64,000 nt of DNA from an uncultured Selenomonadales bacterium. GTDB lineage: Bacteria; Bacillota; Negativicutes; Selenomonadales; Selenomonadaceae. Shown piece by piece: positions 43,356 to 53,221 of this stretch (position 1 is its first letter; every line of letters starts with the position of its first letter). The translations under genes and the position numbers were made by a program. The stretch covers positions 1-64,000 of the forward strand of contig CAMJRX010000004.1 in assembly GCA_946408355.1 (NCBI GenBank). The letters are read 5' to 3'. Under the pieces are notes generated by a model. The model worked only from the letters and a program-made list of their open reading frames with translations. It made no database searches and was not told the origin of the DNA.

Positions 43356-43366
43356 ATTTAATCTGC

Positions 43367-43407
43367 ACAAAAAAAGAGGTTTGCGTAATCTTGCGCAAGC
43401 CTCTTTT
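43367..43407. terminator. Bidirectional terminator between flagellar operon and miaB
   Basis: AAAAAAAGAGGTTTGCG, TAATCTTG, CGCAAGCCTCTTTTTTT. Strong stem with T-runs on both strands. Confidence 0.92.
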
Positions 43408-43408
43408 T

Positions 43409-44722
43409 TTATTTTTGCGTTGTACCTTTAAGCAACCAAGTTTGAGCTTGAGAAATTTTTACGTTGATAAGGTCGCCAGCGTGTTCGTTGCCGTGTTCAA
43501 ATAGCACAAGTTTATTTTGGCGCGTGCGTCCCGTGAAAATTTTGTCGTCGGTTTTACTTGCGCCTTCGACTAAAACTTCAACGACGGAATCAATCAGCGC
43601 ACGATTTTTTTCTAAGCTTATTTCGTTCTGAACTTGCATTAACTCGTTTAAGCGGCGGTGTTTAGTTTCGTCGTCAATTTGATTTTCAAAAGTGGCGGCA
43701 GGCGTCCCGCTACGTTTAGAATAAATAAAAGTAAATGCCGCGTCAAACTTTACAGCTTTTAAAAAGTCTAACGTCTCAGCAAAATCCTTATCTGTCTCGC
43801 CTGGAAAGCCGACAATTAAATCTGTCGTCAAGCTGACGTTTGGAATGGCGGCGCGAATTTTTTTTACAAGCTCCAAATATTTTTCGACGGTGTAGACGCG
43901 ATTCATGCGCTGTAAAATTTTATCGGAGCCGTATTGAACAGGCAAATGAATATGTTCGCAAGTATTTTTCCCGTTAGCAATCGCGGCAATTAATTCGTCG
44001 GATAAATCTTTAGGGTGACTAGTCATAAATCGGAGCCGCTCGACACCCGCAATTTTATCTACGTAACTCAAAAGTTCAGCAAAAGTCATGCCGCCCGCAT
44101 AGGAATTAACATTCTGCCCTAACAAAGTGATTTCCTTAAAACCTTCAGCGATGGCTTGTTTAACTTCAGAAAAAATTTCTTCGGGCTTGCGAGAACGTTC
44201 ACGACCACGCACATAGGGCACAATGCAGTAAGTGCAGAAATTATTACAACCATACATAATCGGCACGAAGGTTGAAACTTGCCCGCCGCGCAGAGGAAAA
44301 ACTTCTGTTGGAATATCGCCACTGACGTTAGAAATATCAACGAAATGTTTCCGTTCACGCTCCACACTTTGAACGACGCGGGCGACTTCTGAACTTTGAC
44401 CCGTTCCCAAGACGAAATCGACATGCGGCGCACGCTTAATCAAATTTGCTCCTTCCTTTTGCGCCATGCAACCAGCGACGCCCAAAATCAACGAGGGCTT
44501 TTGCCGCTTGAGAGTTTTAAATCTGCCGATTTGCCCGAAAACTTTATCCTCCGCCGTAGCACGAACACAGCAGGTATTGATAATAATTAAATCCGCCTCG
44601 TCGAAGTCGTCAGTTAAACTGTAGCCAATTTGTTTAAGTAATCCTGCCATGCGCTCGGAGTCGGCGACGTTCATTTGGCAACCGTAAGTTAAAAGTTTAA
44701 GTTTCTTATCCATGCCGTGCAT
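43409..44722 (-). CDS. miaB: tRNA-2-methylthio-N6-dimethylallyladenosine synthase MiaB
   Basis: A 437-residue radical SAM methylthiotransferase. The N-terminal domain has the three cluster cysteines (YGCQMN, NTCCVRATAE and GVAGCMAQ). The radical SAM motif CNNFCTYCIVP lies near residue 155, and the end is a TRAM domain (KLVLFEHGNEHAGDLINV). It adds a methylthio group to modified A37 of tRNAs. Start: ATG 44722 or the in-frame ATG 44713; neither has a clear ribosome site. Confidence 0.95.
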   Translation of the reverse strand: MHGMDKKLKLLTYGCQMNVADSERMAGLLKQIGYSLTDDFDEADLIIINTCCVRATAEDKVFGQIGRFKTLKRQKPSLILGVAGCMAQKEGANLIKRAPHVDFVLGTGQSSEVARVVQSVERERKHFVDISNVSGDIPTEVFPLRGGQVSTFVPIMYGCNNFCTYCIVPYVRGRERSRKPEEIFSEVKQAIAEGFKEITLLGQNVNSYAGGMTFAELLSYVDKIAGVERLRFMTSHPKDLSDELIAAIANGKNTCEHIHLPVQYGSDKILQRMNRVYTVEKYLELVKKIRAAIPNVSLTTDLIVGFPGETDKDFAETLDFLKAVKFDAAFTFIYSKRSGTPAATFENQIDDETKHRRLNELMQVQNEISLEKNRALIDSVVEVLVEGASKTDDKIFTGRTRQNKLVLFEHGNEHAGDLINVKISQAQTWLLKGTTQK

Positions 44723-44740
44723 TTTATCATACTTGCAAAA

Positions 44741-44772
44741 AAAAATCCCGCCGCATTGTTCGACGGAAAAAA
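44741..44772 (-). terminator. Terminator after the RTX fragment
   Basis: On the minus strand CCGTCG, AACAATG, CGGCGGG, then a run of nine T, following the stop at 44790. Confidence 0.65.
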
Positions 44773-44789
44773 ATATTTCTGTGCTGATT

Positions 44790-45092
44790 TTATTTGAGCT
44801 TATTGTCTTTGAGCGTGTAAGTTTTGCCGTTAATGTTAATCATTCTACCTGAGGTGTAGTAAAGAGTTATGGAATTTTCGCCAACATTAACGATAATGTT
44901 CTTGCCGTCCTCTTCCGCAGAATATTTTCCGCCCGTAATATTGAGCAGGCTCGTCTCATTAAAGCTCCAAATTGTATCGTTGCCGTCGCCCGCCGCGTAA
45001 TTGAACACCGCGTTCTTGGCCGTAGTTATCAATATTAAGACAACATATTGGAAAAAGGCACCAATGATTACGTCGATTTCGATAAAGAACAA
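44790..45092 (-). pseudogene. RTX-repeat protein, C-terminal remnant
   Basis: The last 65 residues of this frame are an RTX-like end: VFNYAAGDGNDTIWSFNETS, then beta-strand repeats (KNIIVNVGENSITLYY). The first 35 residues are hydrophobic and unlike the family, which suggests a frameshift or fusion near 45000. The same GNDTI element closes the large adhesin at 15733, so this is probably what remains of a second calcium-binding repeat protein. Its own terminator is kept. A small functional secreted protein is possible but less likely. Confidence 0.5.
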
Positions 45093-45177
45093 GATTTTAG
45101 TAGCGTCTTCGATAAATTTATCTATCCGGAACGATTTGCCATAAAGTAAAAAATAATCGCAGTTGGATTAAACAAAA

Positions 45178-45212
45178 GAAACCTCAATTAGCTATCGAGG
45201 TTTCTTTTTTAC
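45178..45212 (-). terminator. Terminator of the proline-rich protein gene
   Basis: On the minus strand ACCTCGATAGCTAATTGAGGT followed by TTCTTTTGTTT. The palindrome also reads on the plus strand with TTTCTTTTTT. Confidence 0.7.
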
Positions 45213-45221
45213 TGTAAATTT

Positions 45222-45905
45222 TTAAACGCGAACTTCAAAATGTTTGCCCTTGTCGTCGTCATTAGTTTGACGAGTGGGCTTTTGCGGCGCGGCAACAGGT
45301 TTAACTTTATCAGCCGCCGCCTTTAATCTATCTGTCGAATCCTCAAACAACTGCGACTTGGTTAGCGCAGGCTTATCTGTGAACAAAAATTTTTTCATCA
45401 TGACGAACGCCGCGATTGCCACAAAAATTATCGTGAATATCCAAAAAACTCCGCCATGTCCTTCGTGATAATTTATTTTCGGCGTAACGTTATGTGGTTG
45501 CTCTGTCGTAGCCTGCGCGGGGGGCGTATATGTTGATTGTGATTCGCGCTCGTCCATTTCTCTGAACTGCCGCAAAACGTCTTTTCCTTTGTCGTAATCT
45601 GATTGAGTATCAGAAATTATTGGGGCGTCAGGCGGAATTACTGTAACTGTTTGATTAGCAGGTTGTTCATCGTCGCGTTCGACAGTTCGTTTAGTTAAAG
45701 CCCCCGCCCCATTTGCAACGGCATCTCTTGCTTGAGTTTCGGGCGTGTCAACTTGTCTGGTAACTTGAGGCGCGTCGTCAACGTCAGAAACTTCTTCGGT
45801 AGAATTTTTTACAAAGGGCGTCTTATCAATGCGCGGCGGAATGGGTGGAGTTGGACGAATTGCGGGAGCGGGCGCAGTCGGCGGTTGTGGAGGTTCGATT
45901 GTCAT
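45222..45905 (-). CDS. Proline-rich single-pass membrane protein
   Basis: A 227-residue protein. The first 140 residues are disordered and proline/threonine-rich (PPQPPTAPAPAIRPTPPIPP). One membrane helix follows (about residues 151-170, FWIFTIIFVAIAAFVMM), then a basic flank and an acidic C-terminal tail of about 55 residues. There is no signal peptide, so the proline-rich part may be cytosolic. No family is recognised. It starts three bases after the ddh stop and is translated from that transcript. Confidence 0.65.
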   Translation of the reverse strand: MTIEPPQPPTAPAPAIRPTPPIPPRIDKTPFVKNSTEEVSDVDDAPQVTRQVDTPETQARDAVANGAGALTKRTVERDDEQPANQTVTVIPPDAPIISDTQSDYDKGKDVLRQFREMDERESQSTYTPPAQATTEQPHNVTPKINYHEGHGGVFWIFTIIFVAIAAFVMMKKFLFTDKPALTKSQLFEDSTDRLKAAADKVKPVAAPQKPTRQTNDDDKGKHFEVRV

Positions 45906-45908
45906 TTT

Positions 45909-46889
45909 TTAGAGCATATGTGCGCGAAGTTCTGCGCCGTCTTGAGCAGAAAGATAAGCGGGAGCAATGTCAAATACCGTCTTGCAACCGTTATTGCCTT
46001 CTTTGTTGAGACGATAAGCGGCACGGGCATAAGCAACCAAAACGCTCGTCGTAAATTCGGGATTGGAATCCAATTTGAGATTGAATTCGATAATGTGATT
46101 GTTCTCTTTATCCATGCCGGTTTTGCCCGAACGAATCACGAATCCGCCGTGTGCAAGTCCCGCGTGTTTGGTTAAAAGTTCTTCCTCGCTGATAAAGTTG
46201 ACGACCGTATCATAATCCGCAAAATAATTCGGCATAGTCTTAATCGCGTTTTCGACTTCGGCGGCGTCTGCACCTTCCTCAAGGACAACGTAGCATTCGC
46301 GCAAATGTTTTTGGCGAGTAGTGAGTTCAGGATTTTTTCCGCTACGAACGGCATCAAGTGCGCTGTCAATCGGAACGGTGTATTGCTTAGCATTTTTAAC
46401 GCCCTTCACGCGGCGAATTGCGTCGGAGTGACCTTGACTGACGCCTTTACCCCAGAAAGTATAATCCTTGCCGTCGGGGAGAATGGCATTGGCATAAGCG
46501 CGGGCAAGCGAGAAAAGTCCCGGATCCCAGCCGACGGAAATAACTGCCACGTGACCGGAAGCTTTAGCCGCCGCGTCGACTTTGGCGAAATGTTCGGGAA
46601 TTTTTGCATGCGTGTCGAAGCTGTCAACAACGTTAAACATTCCGGCGTATTCGGGCGTCTGCGTCGGCAAATCCGTTGCACTGCCGCCACAAAGAATCAT
46701 TACGTCGATTTTGCCGACCCATTTTTTTGCGTCGTCGACATGGACAACGGGCACGTTCGGCGTCTGGATTTTAACTTTAGCAGGATCGCGACGAGTGAAG
46801 ACCGCCACGAGTTCAGTATCGGGATTTTCTTTTATCGCGCATTCAACGCCGCGTCCGAGATTGCCGTATCCAAGAATTCCTATCTTCAT
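45909..46889 (-). CDS. ddh: meso-Diaminopimelate D-dehydrogenase
   Basis: A 326-residue NADP-dependent enzyme. KIGILGYGNLGRGVECAI is the Rossmann start, ILCGGSATDLPTQTPEYA and VVDSFDTHAKIPEHF are the family's central motifs, and SVGWDPGLFS and GVSQGHSDAIRRVKGV form the substrate side. It makes meso-diaminopimelate from tetrahydrodipicolinate in one step for lysine and peptidoglycan. The length matches the family. Confidence 0.95.
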   Translation of the reverse strand: MKIGILGYGNLGRGVECAIKENPDTELVAVFTRRDPAKVKIQTPNVPVVHVDDAKKWVGKIDVMILCGGSATDLPTQTPEYAGMFNVVDSFDTHAKIPEHFAKVDAAAKASGHVAVISVGWDPGLFSLARAYANAILPDGKDYTFWGKGVSQGHSDAIRRVKGVKNAKQYTVPIDSALDAVRSGKNPELTTRQKHLRECYVVLEEGADAAEVENAIKTMPNYFADYDTVVNFISEEELLTKHAGLAHGGFVIRSGKTGMDKENNHIIEFNLKLDSNPEFTTSVLVAYARAAYRLNKEGNNGCKTVFDIAPAYLSAQDGAELRAHML

Positions 46890-47070
46890 GATTACTGCCT
46901 CCTAAGAATAACTATTTTCAATAACGAAATGCATTATAACATAAAAGTTAGACTATGCAACCTTTTCTGTTAATGAATACAATATTATTCGCGGCGAAAA
47001 ATTTTTGCAGGAATTTTATTAGCACGGGCGAAAAAATTTTCAATAAATAATTAGTGGAGGCGATTGTACC

Positions 47071-48066
47071 TTGAAAAATATTTATAAACTTTTTGTAGCT
47101 GGCATTTTGAGCTTGAGTTTGTTGACTGGCACGAGCTTTGCGGCTCCCGCCTGGCAAATTCCCGCGCAAGGAAAAGTTTTCTACGATGCGGCTAAGCAAA
47201 TTTACATTGCAAACTACATGGAGAAATTTTTAAGCGGAGAAATTCCTATGAAATTCGACGTGCCCGACAGGTGGACTTACGAAAAATTTACCGTTGGCGA
47301 CGCAAAAATTGAGCGATTGGCGAATCCCAAGCAAAAAAAATCTGCGCGAGTAGTTTTGCAACTGCACGGCGGCGGCTACGTTGGCAAGCTCAGCAACTGG
47401 TATCGCGACTTTGCAATCAAGCAAGCTGTAATGACCGACGCCCGCGAAATTTACATGGTTGATTATAGAGTAGCACCTGAACATATTTATCCCGCCGCTC
47501 TTGACGACGCTCAACAAGCTTACGAGGAACTTTTAAAGCGCGGGATCAAATCGGAAAATATTATTTTCTTTGGAGATTCGGCGGGTGGAAATTTGGCGTT
47601 GGAATTGTCGCTTCGTCTCAAGGAAAAAAATTTGCCGCAACCCGCAATGTTGATTTTGCTTTCGCCGCGTACAACATTTGAAAACGATTTGCCTTCTCGC
47701 TCCGACAACGCCAACCGCGATTTAGTTTTAGGCAAAAATAATTCCAAAATGTATAACGCGGTGTTCAATCCCGTTTACGCCGGAAAAATTCCTTTGAACG
47801 ACCCGCACCTCTCCCCGATTTACGCTGACTTGAAAGGTTTGCCGCCCACTTTGGTTCAGATTGGCGGCTATGAACTTTTTGTTGACGACGGAATCGAGTT
47901 GCTCAAAAAAGCTACTGCCGATGAACTCAATATTACGTTGTCAGTTTATCAAGGAATGCCTCACGACTTCTCGGTACTCTTGCCCGATCTCGACGAGAGC
48001 GTAAAATCTTTCGTTGAGATTAAAAATTTCGTGAACTTGTACATGCCAAAAACTTTGAATAGATAA
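47071..48066 (+). CDS. Secreted alpha/beta-hydrolase (HSL-type esterase)
   Basis: A 331-residue exported esterase. After a signal peptide (ending near SFAAPA) come the oxyanion motif HGGGY (about residue 102), the nucleophile motif GDSAGG (about residue 168), a catalytic Asp in DDGIEL (about 272) and His in PHDFSV (about 298). This is the hormone-sensitive-lipase class, acting on short-chain esters. The start is TTG 47071 with GTGGAGG 12 bases before it. It is divergent from ddh across a 180-base gap that holds no other gene. Confidence 0.87.
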   Translation: MKNIYKLFVAGILSLSLLTGTSFAAPAWQIPAQGKVFYDAAKQIYIANYMEKFLSGEIPMKFDVPDRWTYEKFTVGDAKIERLANPKQKKSARVVLQLHGGGYVGKLSNWYRDFAIKQAVMTDAREIYMVDYRVAPEHIYPAALDDAQQAYEELLKRGIKSENIIFFGDSAGGNLALELSLRLKEKNLPQPAMLILLSPRTTFENDLPSRSDNANRDLVLGKNNSKMYNAVFNPVYAGKIPLNDPHLSPIYADLKGLPPTLVQIGGYELFVDDGIELLKKATADELNITLSVYQGMPHDFSVLLPDLDESVKSFVEIKNFVNLYMPKTLNR

Positions 48067-48104
48067 CTTCCAAAGCGTGAAAAATTTCAACATATGCGGC
48101 GCAG

Positions 48105-48133
48105 TTTACTTTTTTATAGCGGCGTGATATAAT
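48105..48133 (+). promoter_or_regulatory. Promoter of the pyruvate:ferredoxin oxidoreductase gene
   Basis: TTTACT (48105-48110), 17 bases, TATAAT (48128-48133), forty bases upstream of the ATG. A GAGAGGAG ribosome site follows. Confidence 0.72.
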
Positions 48134-48172
48134 CGCATGCAATTTGAATTGAGAGGAGAACTTTGAAAGCTT

Positions 48173-51100
48173 ATGGCAAAAAAAATGAAGACAATGGACG
48201 GCAATCAAGCGGCGGCGTATATTTCCTACGCATTTACAGACGTTGCCGCGATTTATCCTATAACGCCGTCGTCGCCTATGGCTGAAGATGTCGACGTCAT
48301 GGCTGCTCGTGGCGTCAAAAATATTTTTGGGCAAAAAGTTCGCTTAGTCGAAATGCAATCGGAGGGCGGTGCGGCAGGCACCGTTCACGGCTCGTTACAG
48401 GCTGGCGCGTTGACGACAACTTATACGGCGTCGCAGGGCTTTTTGCTCATGATTCCAAACTTGTACAAAATCGCCGGTGAACTTTTGCCTGGAGTATTCC
48501 ATGTATCTGCGCGGGCTTTGGCAACGTCGACGCTTAGCATTTTCGGAGATCATCAAGACGTTATGGCGGCGCGTCAAACGGGTTGCGCAATGTTTGCAGA
48601 ATCAAGCGTGCAGGAAGTTATGGACTTATCAGCGGTTGCACATTTAGCCGCGATTAAGGGGCGCATTCCGTTTATAAATTTCTTTGACGGATTCCGCACG
48701 TCACATGAAATTCAAAAAATCGAAATGATTGACTACGCCGACCTCGCAAAAATTTTGGACTTCGACGCGGTTAACGCCTTCCGCCGCAATGCATTAAATC
48801 CTGACCATCCAGTTATGCGCGGCACGGCGACTAATCCCGACGTTTACTTCCAAATTCGTGAAACTGTTAATAATTATTACGACCGCTTGCCCGATATTGT
48901 CGAAGAGATTATGGCAGACGTGGCGAAAATTACGGGGCGCGAACATCATATTTTCGATTACTACGGAGCACCCGATGCCGAACGAATTATTATCGCTATT
49001 GGTTCGGGCTGTCAAACTGCTAACGAGGCGGCGGCTTATCTCAACGAGCGCGGCGAAAAAGTTGGCGTCGTGAGTGTGCATTTATATCGCCCGTTTAGCG
49101 TTAAACATTTCCTCAACGCCATTCCTAAAACTGTTAAGAAAATCGCCGTCCTCGACCGCACAAAGGAAAGCGGAGCAGTCGGTGAGCCTCTTTACACGGA
49201 CGTTAAAGCCGCGTTCTATGACGTCGCAGATAAGCCCGTTATCATTGGTGGCAGATACGGTTTAGGCGGTAAAGATACTACGCCTGACCAGTTGCTTGCA
49301 GTTTTTGATGAGCTTAAAAAAGATTCGCCGCTCAACGGATTTACAATCGGCATTAATGACGACGTATCTAATAAATCGCTCACGGCGGCTTATCACGACG
49401 TTGACTTGACACCCGAAGGTACGACTGCTTGCAAATTCTGGGGGCTTGGTTCGGACGGCACCGTTGGCGCAAATAAATCCGCCATTAAAATTATCGGCGA
49501 CAACACCGACCTTTACGCGCAAGCTTACTTTGCCTACGACAGCAAAAAATCCGGCGGAATTACCATGAGCCATTTGCGCTTTGGTAAATTGCCGATAACT
49601 TCGCCTTACTTAATCACTAAGCCCGATTTTGTTTCCTGTTCGCAGAAAAGTTACGTGCACCACTACAATTTAATTGCGGGCTTGAAGCCTAACGGAACTT
49701 TCTTGCTTAACACGGACTGGAGCGACGAGAAACTCGGCAAAAAACTTCAGCCCTACATGAAACGCTACATTGTCGAAAATAATATCAACGTCTACACTGT
49801 CAACGCCGTTAAAATTGCGGGCGAACTCGGTTTGGGCGGGCGTTTCAATATGGTTATGCAAGCCGCCTTCTTTAAGCTCGCGGATATTATTCCGATTGAC
49901 GACGCTGTTAAATATCTCAAGGACGCCGTTGAAAAATCTTACGGCTCGAAGGGGCAAAACGTCGTCGACATGAACTGCGGCGCGATTGACAAGGGCATTG
50001 AGGCTTTGCACAAAGTTGACATAAGCACGTGGGATATTGAAGATACCAGCTTGAATCACAAATCGCCGCAAGTTGACCCGCCCGAATTTATTACCGACAT
50101 TCAAAACGTTATGAACCGTCAAGAGGGCGATAATCTCGCTGTCAGCAAATTTGTTGACCTTGCAGACGGAACTTTCCCCGTTGGCGGCACGGCTTACGAG
50201 AAACGCGGCACTGCTATTAAAGTTCCCGAATGGGATAAATCTAAATGCATTGGCTGTAATCAATGTTCGTTCGTATGTCCGCACGCGGCGATTCGTCCGA
50301 TTTTAACTACCAACGACGAACTTAAAGACGCGCCCGAAGGTTTCGAGTCAATCCCGTCAAAAATTTCTCGTGGTGCGTATAATCTTACAATCGCCGTTTC
50401 AACTATGGATTGTCTCGGTTGTGGTAATTGTGCGCAAGTTTGTCCTAAGCAAGCGTTGACTATGGTTAAGTACGACGACGCGGCTAAGGCTCGCCAAAAA
50501 GTTTTCGATTACGGCATGAAAGTTGCGCCTAAAAATAATCCGACTAAAAAGACGACTGTTATCGGCAGTCAATTTGAAAAGCCGCTGTTTGAGTTTAGCG
50601 GAGCCTGCGCGGGTTGTGGTGAAACTCCCTACGCAAAACTTTTGACGCAACTTTTCGGCGACCGCATGATGATTGCAAACGCAACTGGTTGTTCGTCGAT
50701 TTGGGGCGCGTCGGCTCCCGCCATGCCTTACACTAAAAATCAATTCGGCAGAGGTCCCGCGTGGGGCAATTCACTTTTCGAGGACAATGCGGAATATGGT
50801 TTGGGCATGTTCTTAGGCGTTAAAGCCGTTCGCGAATCACTTGCCAGCGACGTTGACAAAGCTCTTGCCGAAAATATTTCCGACGAACTTAAAGCCGCGT
50901 TGACTGATTGGAAAGAAAATCTCAACGTCAGCGAAAACACCCGCGACCGCGCAGATAAATTGACGGCGTTGCTTGAGGCTCAAAAGGGCGACAACGCTTT
51001 ACTCAACAAAATTTATGACAATCGCGACTTCTTTGTTAAGCGTTCGCAATGGATACTCGGCGGCGACGGTTGGGCTTATGATATTGGTTACGGCGGACTT

Positions 51101-51679
51101 GACCACGTTTTAGCTAGCGGCGAGGATATTAATATTTTCGTCTTCGACACGGAAGTTTATTCAAATACGGGCGGGCAAGCCTCTAAAGCGACTCCGGCGG
51201 CGGCGATTGCTCAATTTGCGGCGACCGGTAAAAAGACGCGCAAAAAAGATTTGGGCAAAATGGCGATGAGCTATGGTTATGTATACGTTGCGCAAGTTTC
51301 AATGGGCGCAGACCAAAACCAGTTGCTCAAGGCGATTACGGAGGCCGAAGCTTATCCCGGACCTTCGCTGATTATCGCTTATTCGCCCTGCATTAATCAC
51401 GGAATTAGAAAAGGCATGGGCTCCAGTCAGTTGGAAGGCAAGCTTGCTGTTCAGTGCGGTTATTGGGCAAATTGGCGTTATAATCCCGTCAATCAAAAGT
51501 TCACGCTCGATAGCAAAGAACCTGATTTTAGCAAGTTCCAAGAATTTTTAATGGGCGAAGTTCGTTACTCGTCGCTTAAAAGAAATTTCCCCGACGCCGC
51601 GCAGGAATTATTTGAGAAAACTCAACGTGACGCAGAGGACAGAATCAACGGTTATAAAATTCTCGCAGGAAAGGCTTAA
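48173..51679 (+). CDS. nifJ: Pyruvate:ferredoxin (flavodoxin) oxidoreductase
   Basis: A 1168-residue single-chain enzyme of full length. The pyruvate-binding N-terminal domain has ITPSSPMAED and TTYTASQGFLLMIPN. Two 4Fe-4S motifs lie at CIGCNQCSFVCPHAAIRP (about residue 690) and CLGCGNCAQVCPKQAL (about 747). A thiamine-pyrophosphate domain with GDGWAYDIGYGGLDHV (about 964) follows, and CAGCGE... marks a third cluster region. It splits pyruvate to acetyl-CoA, CO2 and reduced ferredoxin in central anaerobic metabolism. Confidence 0.97.
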   Translation: MAKKMKTMDGNQAAAYISYAFTDVAAIYPITPSSPMAEDVDVMAARGVKNIFGQKVRLVEMQSEGGAAGTVHGSLQAGALTTTYTASQGFLLMIPNLYKIAGELLPGVFHVSARALATSTLSIFGDHQDVMAARQTGCAMFAESSVQEVMDLSAVAHLAAIKGRIPFINFFDGFRTSHEIQKIEMIDYADLAKILDFDAVNAFRRNALNPDHPVMRGTATNPDVYFQIRETVNNYYDRLPDIVEEIMADVAKITGREHHIFDYYGAPDAERIIIAIGSGCQTANEAAAYLNERGEKVGVVSVHLYRPFSVKHFLNAIPKTVKKIAVLDRTKESGAVGEPLYTDVKAAFYDVADKPVIIGGRYGLGGKDTTPDQLLAVFDELKKDSPLNGFTIGINDDVSNKSLTAAYHDVDLTPEGTTACKFWGLGSDGTVGANKSAIKIIGDNTDLYAQAYFAYDSKKSGGITMSHLRFGKLPITSPYLITKPDFVSCSQKSYVHHYNLIAGLKPNGTFLLNTDWSDEKLGKKLQPYMKRYIVENNINVYTVNAVKIAGELGLGGRFNMVMQAAFFKLADIIPIDDAVKYLKDAVEKSYGSKGQNVVDMNCGAIDKGIEALHKVDISTWDIEDTSLNHKSPQVDPPEFITDIQNVMNRQEGDNLAVSKFVDLADGTFPVGGTAYEKRGTAIKVPEWDKSKCIGCNQCSFVCPHAAIRPILTTNDELKDAPEGFESIPSKISRGAYNLTIAVSTMDCLGCGNCAQVCPKQALTMVKYDDAAKARQKVFDYGMKVAPKNNPTKKTTVIGSQFEKPLFEFSGACAGCGETPYAKLLTQLFGDRMMIANATGCSSIWGASAPAMPYTKNQFGRGPAWGNSLFEDNAEYGLGMFLGVKAVRESLASDVDKALAENISDELKAALTDWKENLNVSENTRDRADKLTALLEAQKGDNALLNKIYDNRDFFVKRSQWILGGDGWAYDIGYGGLDHVLASGEDINIFVFDTEVYSNTGGQASKATPAAAIAQFAATGKKTRKKDLGKMAMSYGYVYVAQVSMGADQNQLLKAITEAEAYPGPSLIIAYSPCINHGIRKGMGSSQLEGKLAVQCGYWANWRYNPVNQKFTLDSKEPDFSKFQEFLMGEVRYSSLKRNFPDAAQELFEKTQRDAEDRINGYKILAGKA

Positions 51680-51683
51680 ACTC

Positions 51684-52748
51684 ATGAAAAAAATAATTGT
51701 CATACCCGGCGACGGCATTGGACAAGAAATTACAAAATCCGCCGTCGAAGTTCTTAAAAAAGTCGACGCAAAATTTAATATCGGTTTAGAGTTTGAAACT
51801 CGCGACGCAGGCGGCACGTCATACGAAAAATACGGCACGCCTTTAACCGACGAAGCCCTCGACGCTTGCAAAAAAGCTGACGGCGTTTTATTCGGCGCGG
51901 TCGGCGGTAAGAAATGGGATTCGCTCCCCGTGCACTTGCGCCCCGAAAAAGCTATCTTCGGCTTGCGTAAAGGATTGGGACTTTTCGCTAACCTTCGTCC
52001 GACGAAAGTTTATCCCGAATTGATTAACTCTTCCCCGCTTAAGCCTGAACTCGTTGGCGGCTCTGATTTATTAATCGTTCGTGAACTTGTCGGCGGAATT
52101 TATTTCGGACCTCGTTGCGAATCAGAAACTAAAGACGGCGTTGAGCAAGCTTGGGACACTGAAATTTATTCCGTGCCCGAAATCGAACGAATCACTAAGC
52201 TTGCCTTTGAAACTGCTAAAATCCGTCGCGGTAAAGTCACTTCCGTTGATAAGGCTAATGTGCTCGCGGCAAGTCGTCTTTGGCGTAAAGTTGTCGTCGA
52301 CGTGGCTAAAAATTTCCCCGACGTTGAATTGAATCATCTTTACGTTGACAACGCCGCAATGCAACTCGTACTTAATCCGAAACAATTCGACGTTATAGTT
52401 ACGAATAATATTTTCGGCGACATTTTAAGCGACGAGGCGGCGGTTATTGGCGGCTCAATCGGTTTAATGCCCAGCGCGTCAATCGGTAAACTTACCAGCC
52501 TTTACGAACCGATTCACGGCTCCGCTCCCGACATTGCCGATAAAGACATTGCAAATCCGATGGGAACGATTTTAAGCGCGGCTATGCTCTTGCGCTACAG
52601 TCTCAAGGAAGAGGACGCCGCCAAAGCTATCGAAAGCGCGATTGATAAAACACTTGCTGACGGCTGGCGCACCGCTGATATTTACTCCGACGGCTTTAAG
52701 AAAATCGGAACCGCGCAGGCAACAGAAATTATTTGCGGCAATCTTTAA
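51684..52748 (+). CDS. leuB: 3-Isopropylmalate dehydrogenase
   Basis: A 354-residue enzyme of leucine biosynthesis. KKIIVIPGDGIGQEIT opens it, LRKGLGLFANLRPTKVYPEL holds substrate-binding arginines, DKANVL and NNIFGDILSDEA carry metal-binding residues, and GSAPDIADKDIANPMGTI is the dehydrogenase signature. Start set at ATG 51684 because GGAAAGG lies just ahead; the open frame extends back into nifJ. The neighbours leuA and leuCD are absent here. It probably shares the nifJ transcript. Confidence 0.96.
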   Translation: MKKIIVIPGDGIGQEITKSAVEVLKKVDAKFNIGLEFETRDAGGTSYEKYGTPLTDEALDACKKADGVLFGAVGGKKWDSLPVHLRPEKAIFGLRKGLGLFANLRPTKVYPELINSSPLKPELVGGSDLLIVRELVGGIYFGPRCESETKDGVEQAWDTEIYSVPEIERITKLAFETAKIRRGKVTSVDKANVLAASRLWRKVVVDVAKNFPDVELNHLYVDNAAMQLVLNPKQFDVIVTNNIFGDILSDEAAVIGGSIGLMPSASIGKLTSLYEPIHGSAPDIADKDIANPMGTILSAAMLLRYSLKEEDAAKAIESAIDKTLADGWRTADIYSDGFKKIGTAQATEIICGNL

Positions 52749-52754
52749 TGAAAA

Positions 52755-52790
52755 ATTAACGGCTCGTTCTTCATGAACGGGTCTTTTTTA
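52755..52790 (+). terminator. Terminator after leuB
   Basis: CTCGTTC, TTCAT, GAACGGG, then TCTTTTTTA, on the plus strand about 10 bases after the leuB stop. Confidence 0.75.
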
Positions 52791-53215
52791 TTTTGAATAT
52801 ACGATTGCAAGTACAACAGAGGAAAATATAACTCAAATTTTTCCTGCTCAATCTGTGATTTTCATCTATCCAGACATACGCCGCCGATATGTAGCAATCA
52901 GCATTGATTTGAAAACAAATGTAATCGTCAGTGTTCAAAGTCGCATAGTAGTAAGCTGAAGTTTTGTCTCTCTCTTAGAGAACACAAGACCTTATAGCCC
53001 GGACAGATTATGGCATTTGCAATGTCGGTATCGTAGCGACTAAAGAATCCTGAAAGTATCTTGCGTGTCAAATCCCTCTTACCTTCCGACCAATTCATAG
53101 CCAAAGCTGGAACTGATTCGTTTATGTTGTCATAATTTCTGCCGTCAAATCAATTCGTAAAGCGTGATACCAAAAGAATAATAATCCGACTCTTCAAAAA
53201 AAACGCTGCGCAGAG
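52791..53215 (-). pseudogene. Decayed minus-strand gene, kinase-like at one end
   Basis: No intact frame exists here, but the minus strand shows coding-like stretches in changing frames. At about 53158-53208 it reads EESDYYSFGITLYELI, which resembles the subdomain after the activation loop of Hanks-type kinases. Further on it reads NWSEGKRDLTRKILSGFF and, in another frame, AYYYATLNTDDYICFQINAD and AAYVWIDENHRL. Several stops and at least two frame changes separate them. The kinase identity rests on one short stretch and is weak. Confidence 0.35.
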
Positions 53216-53221
53216 CCTCGT

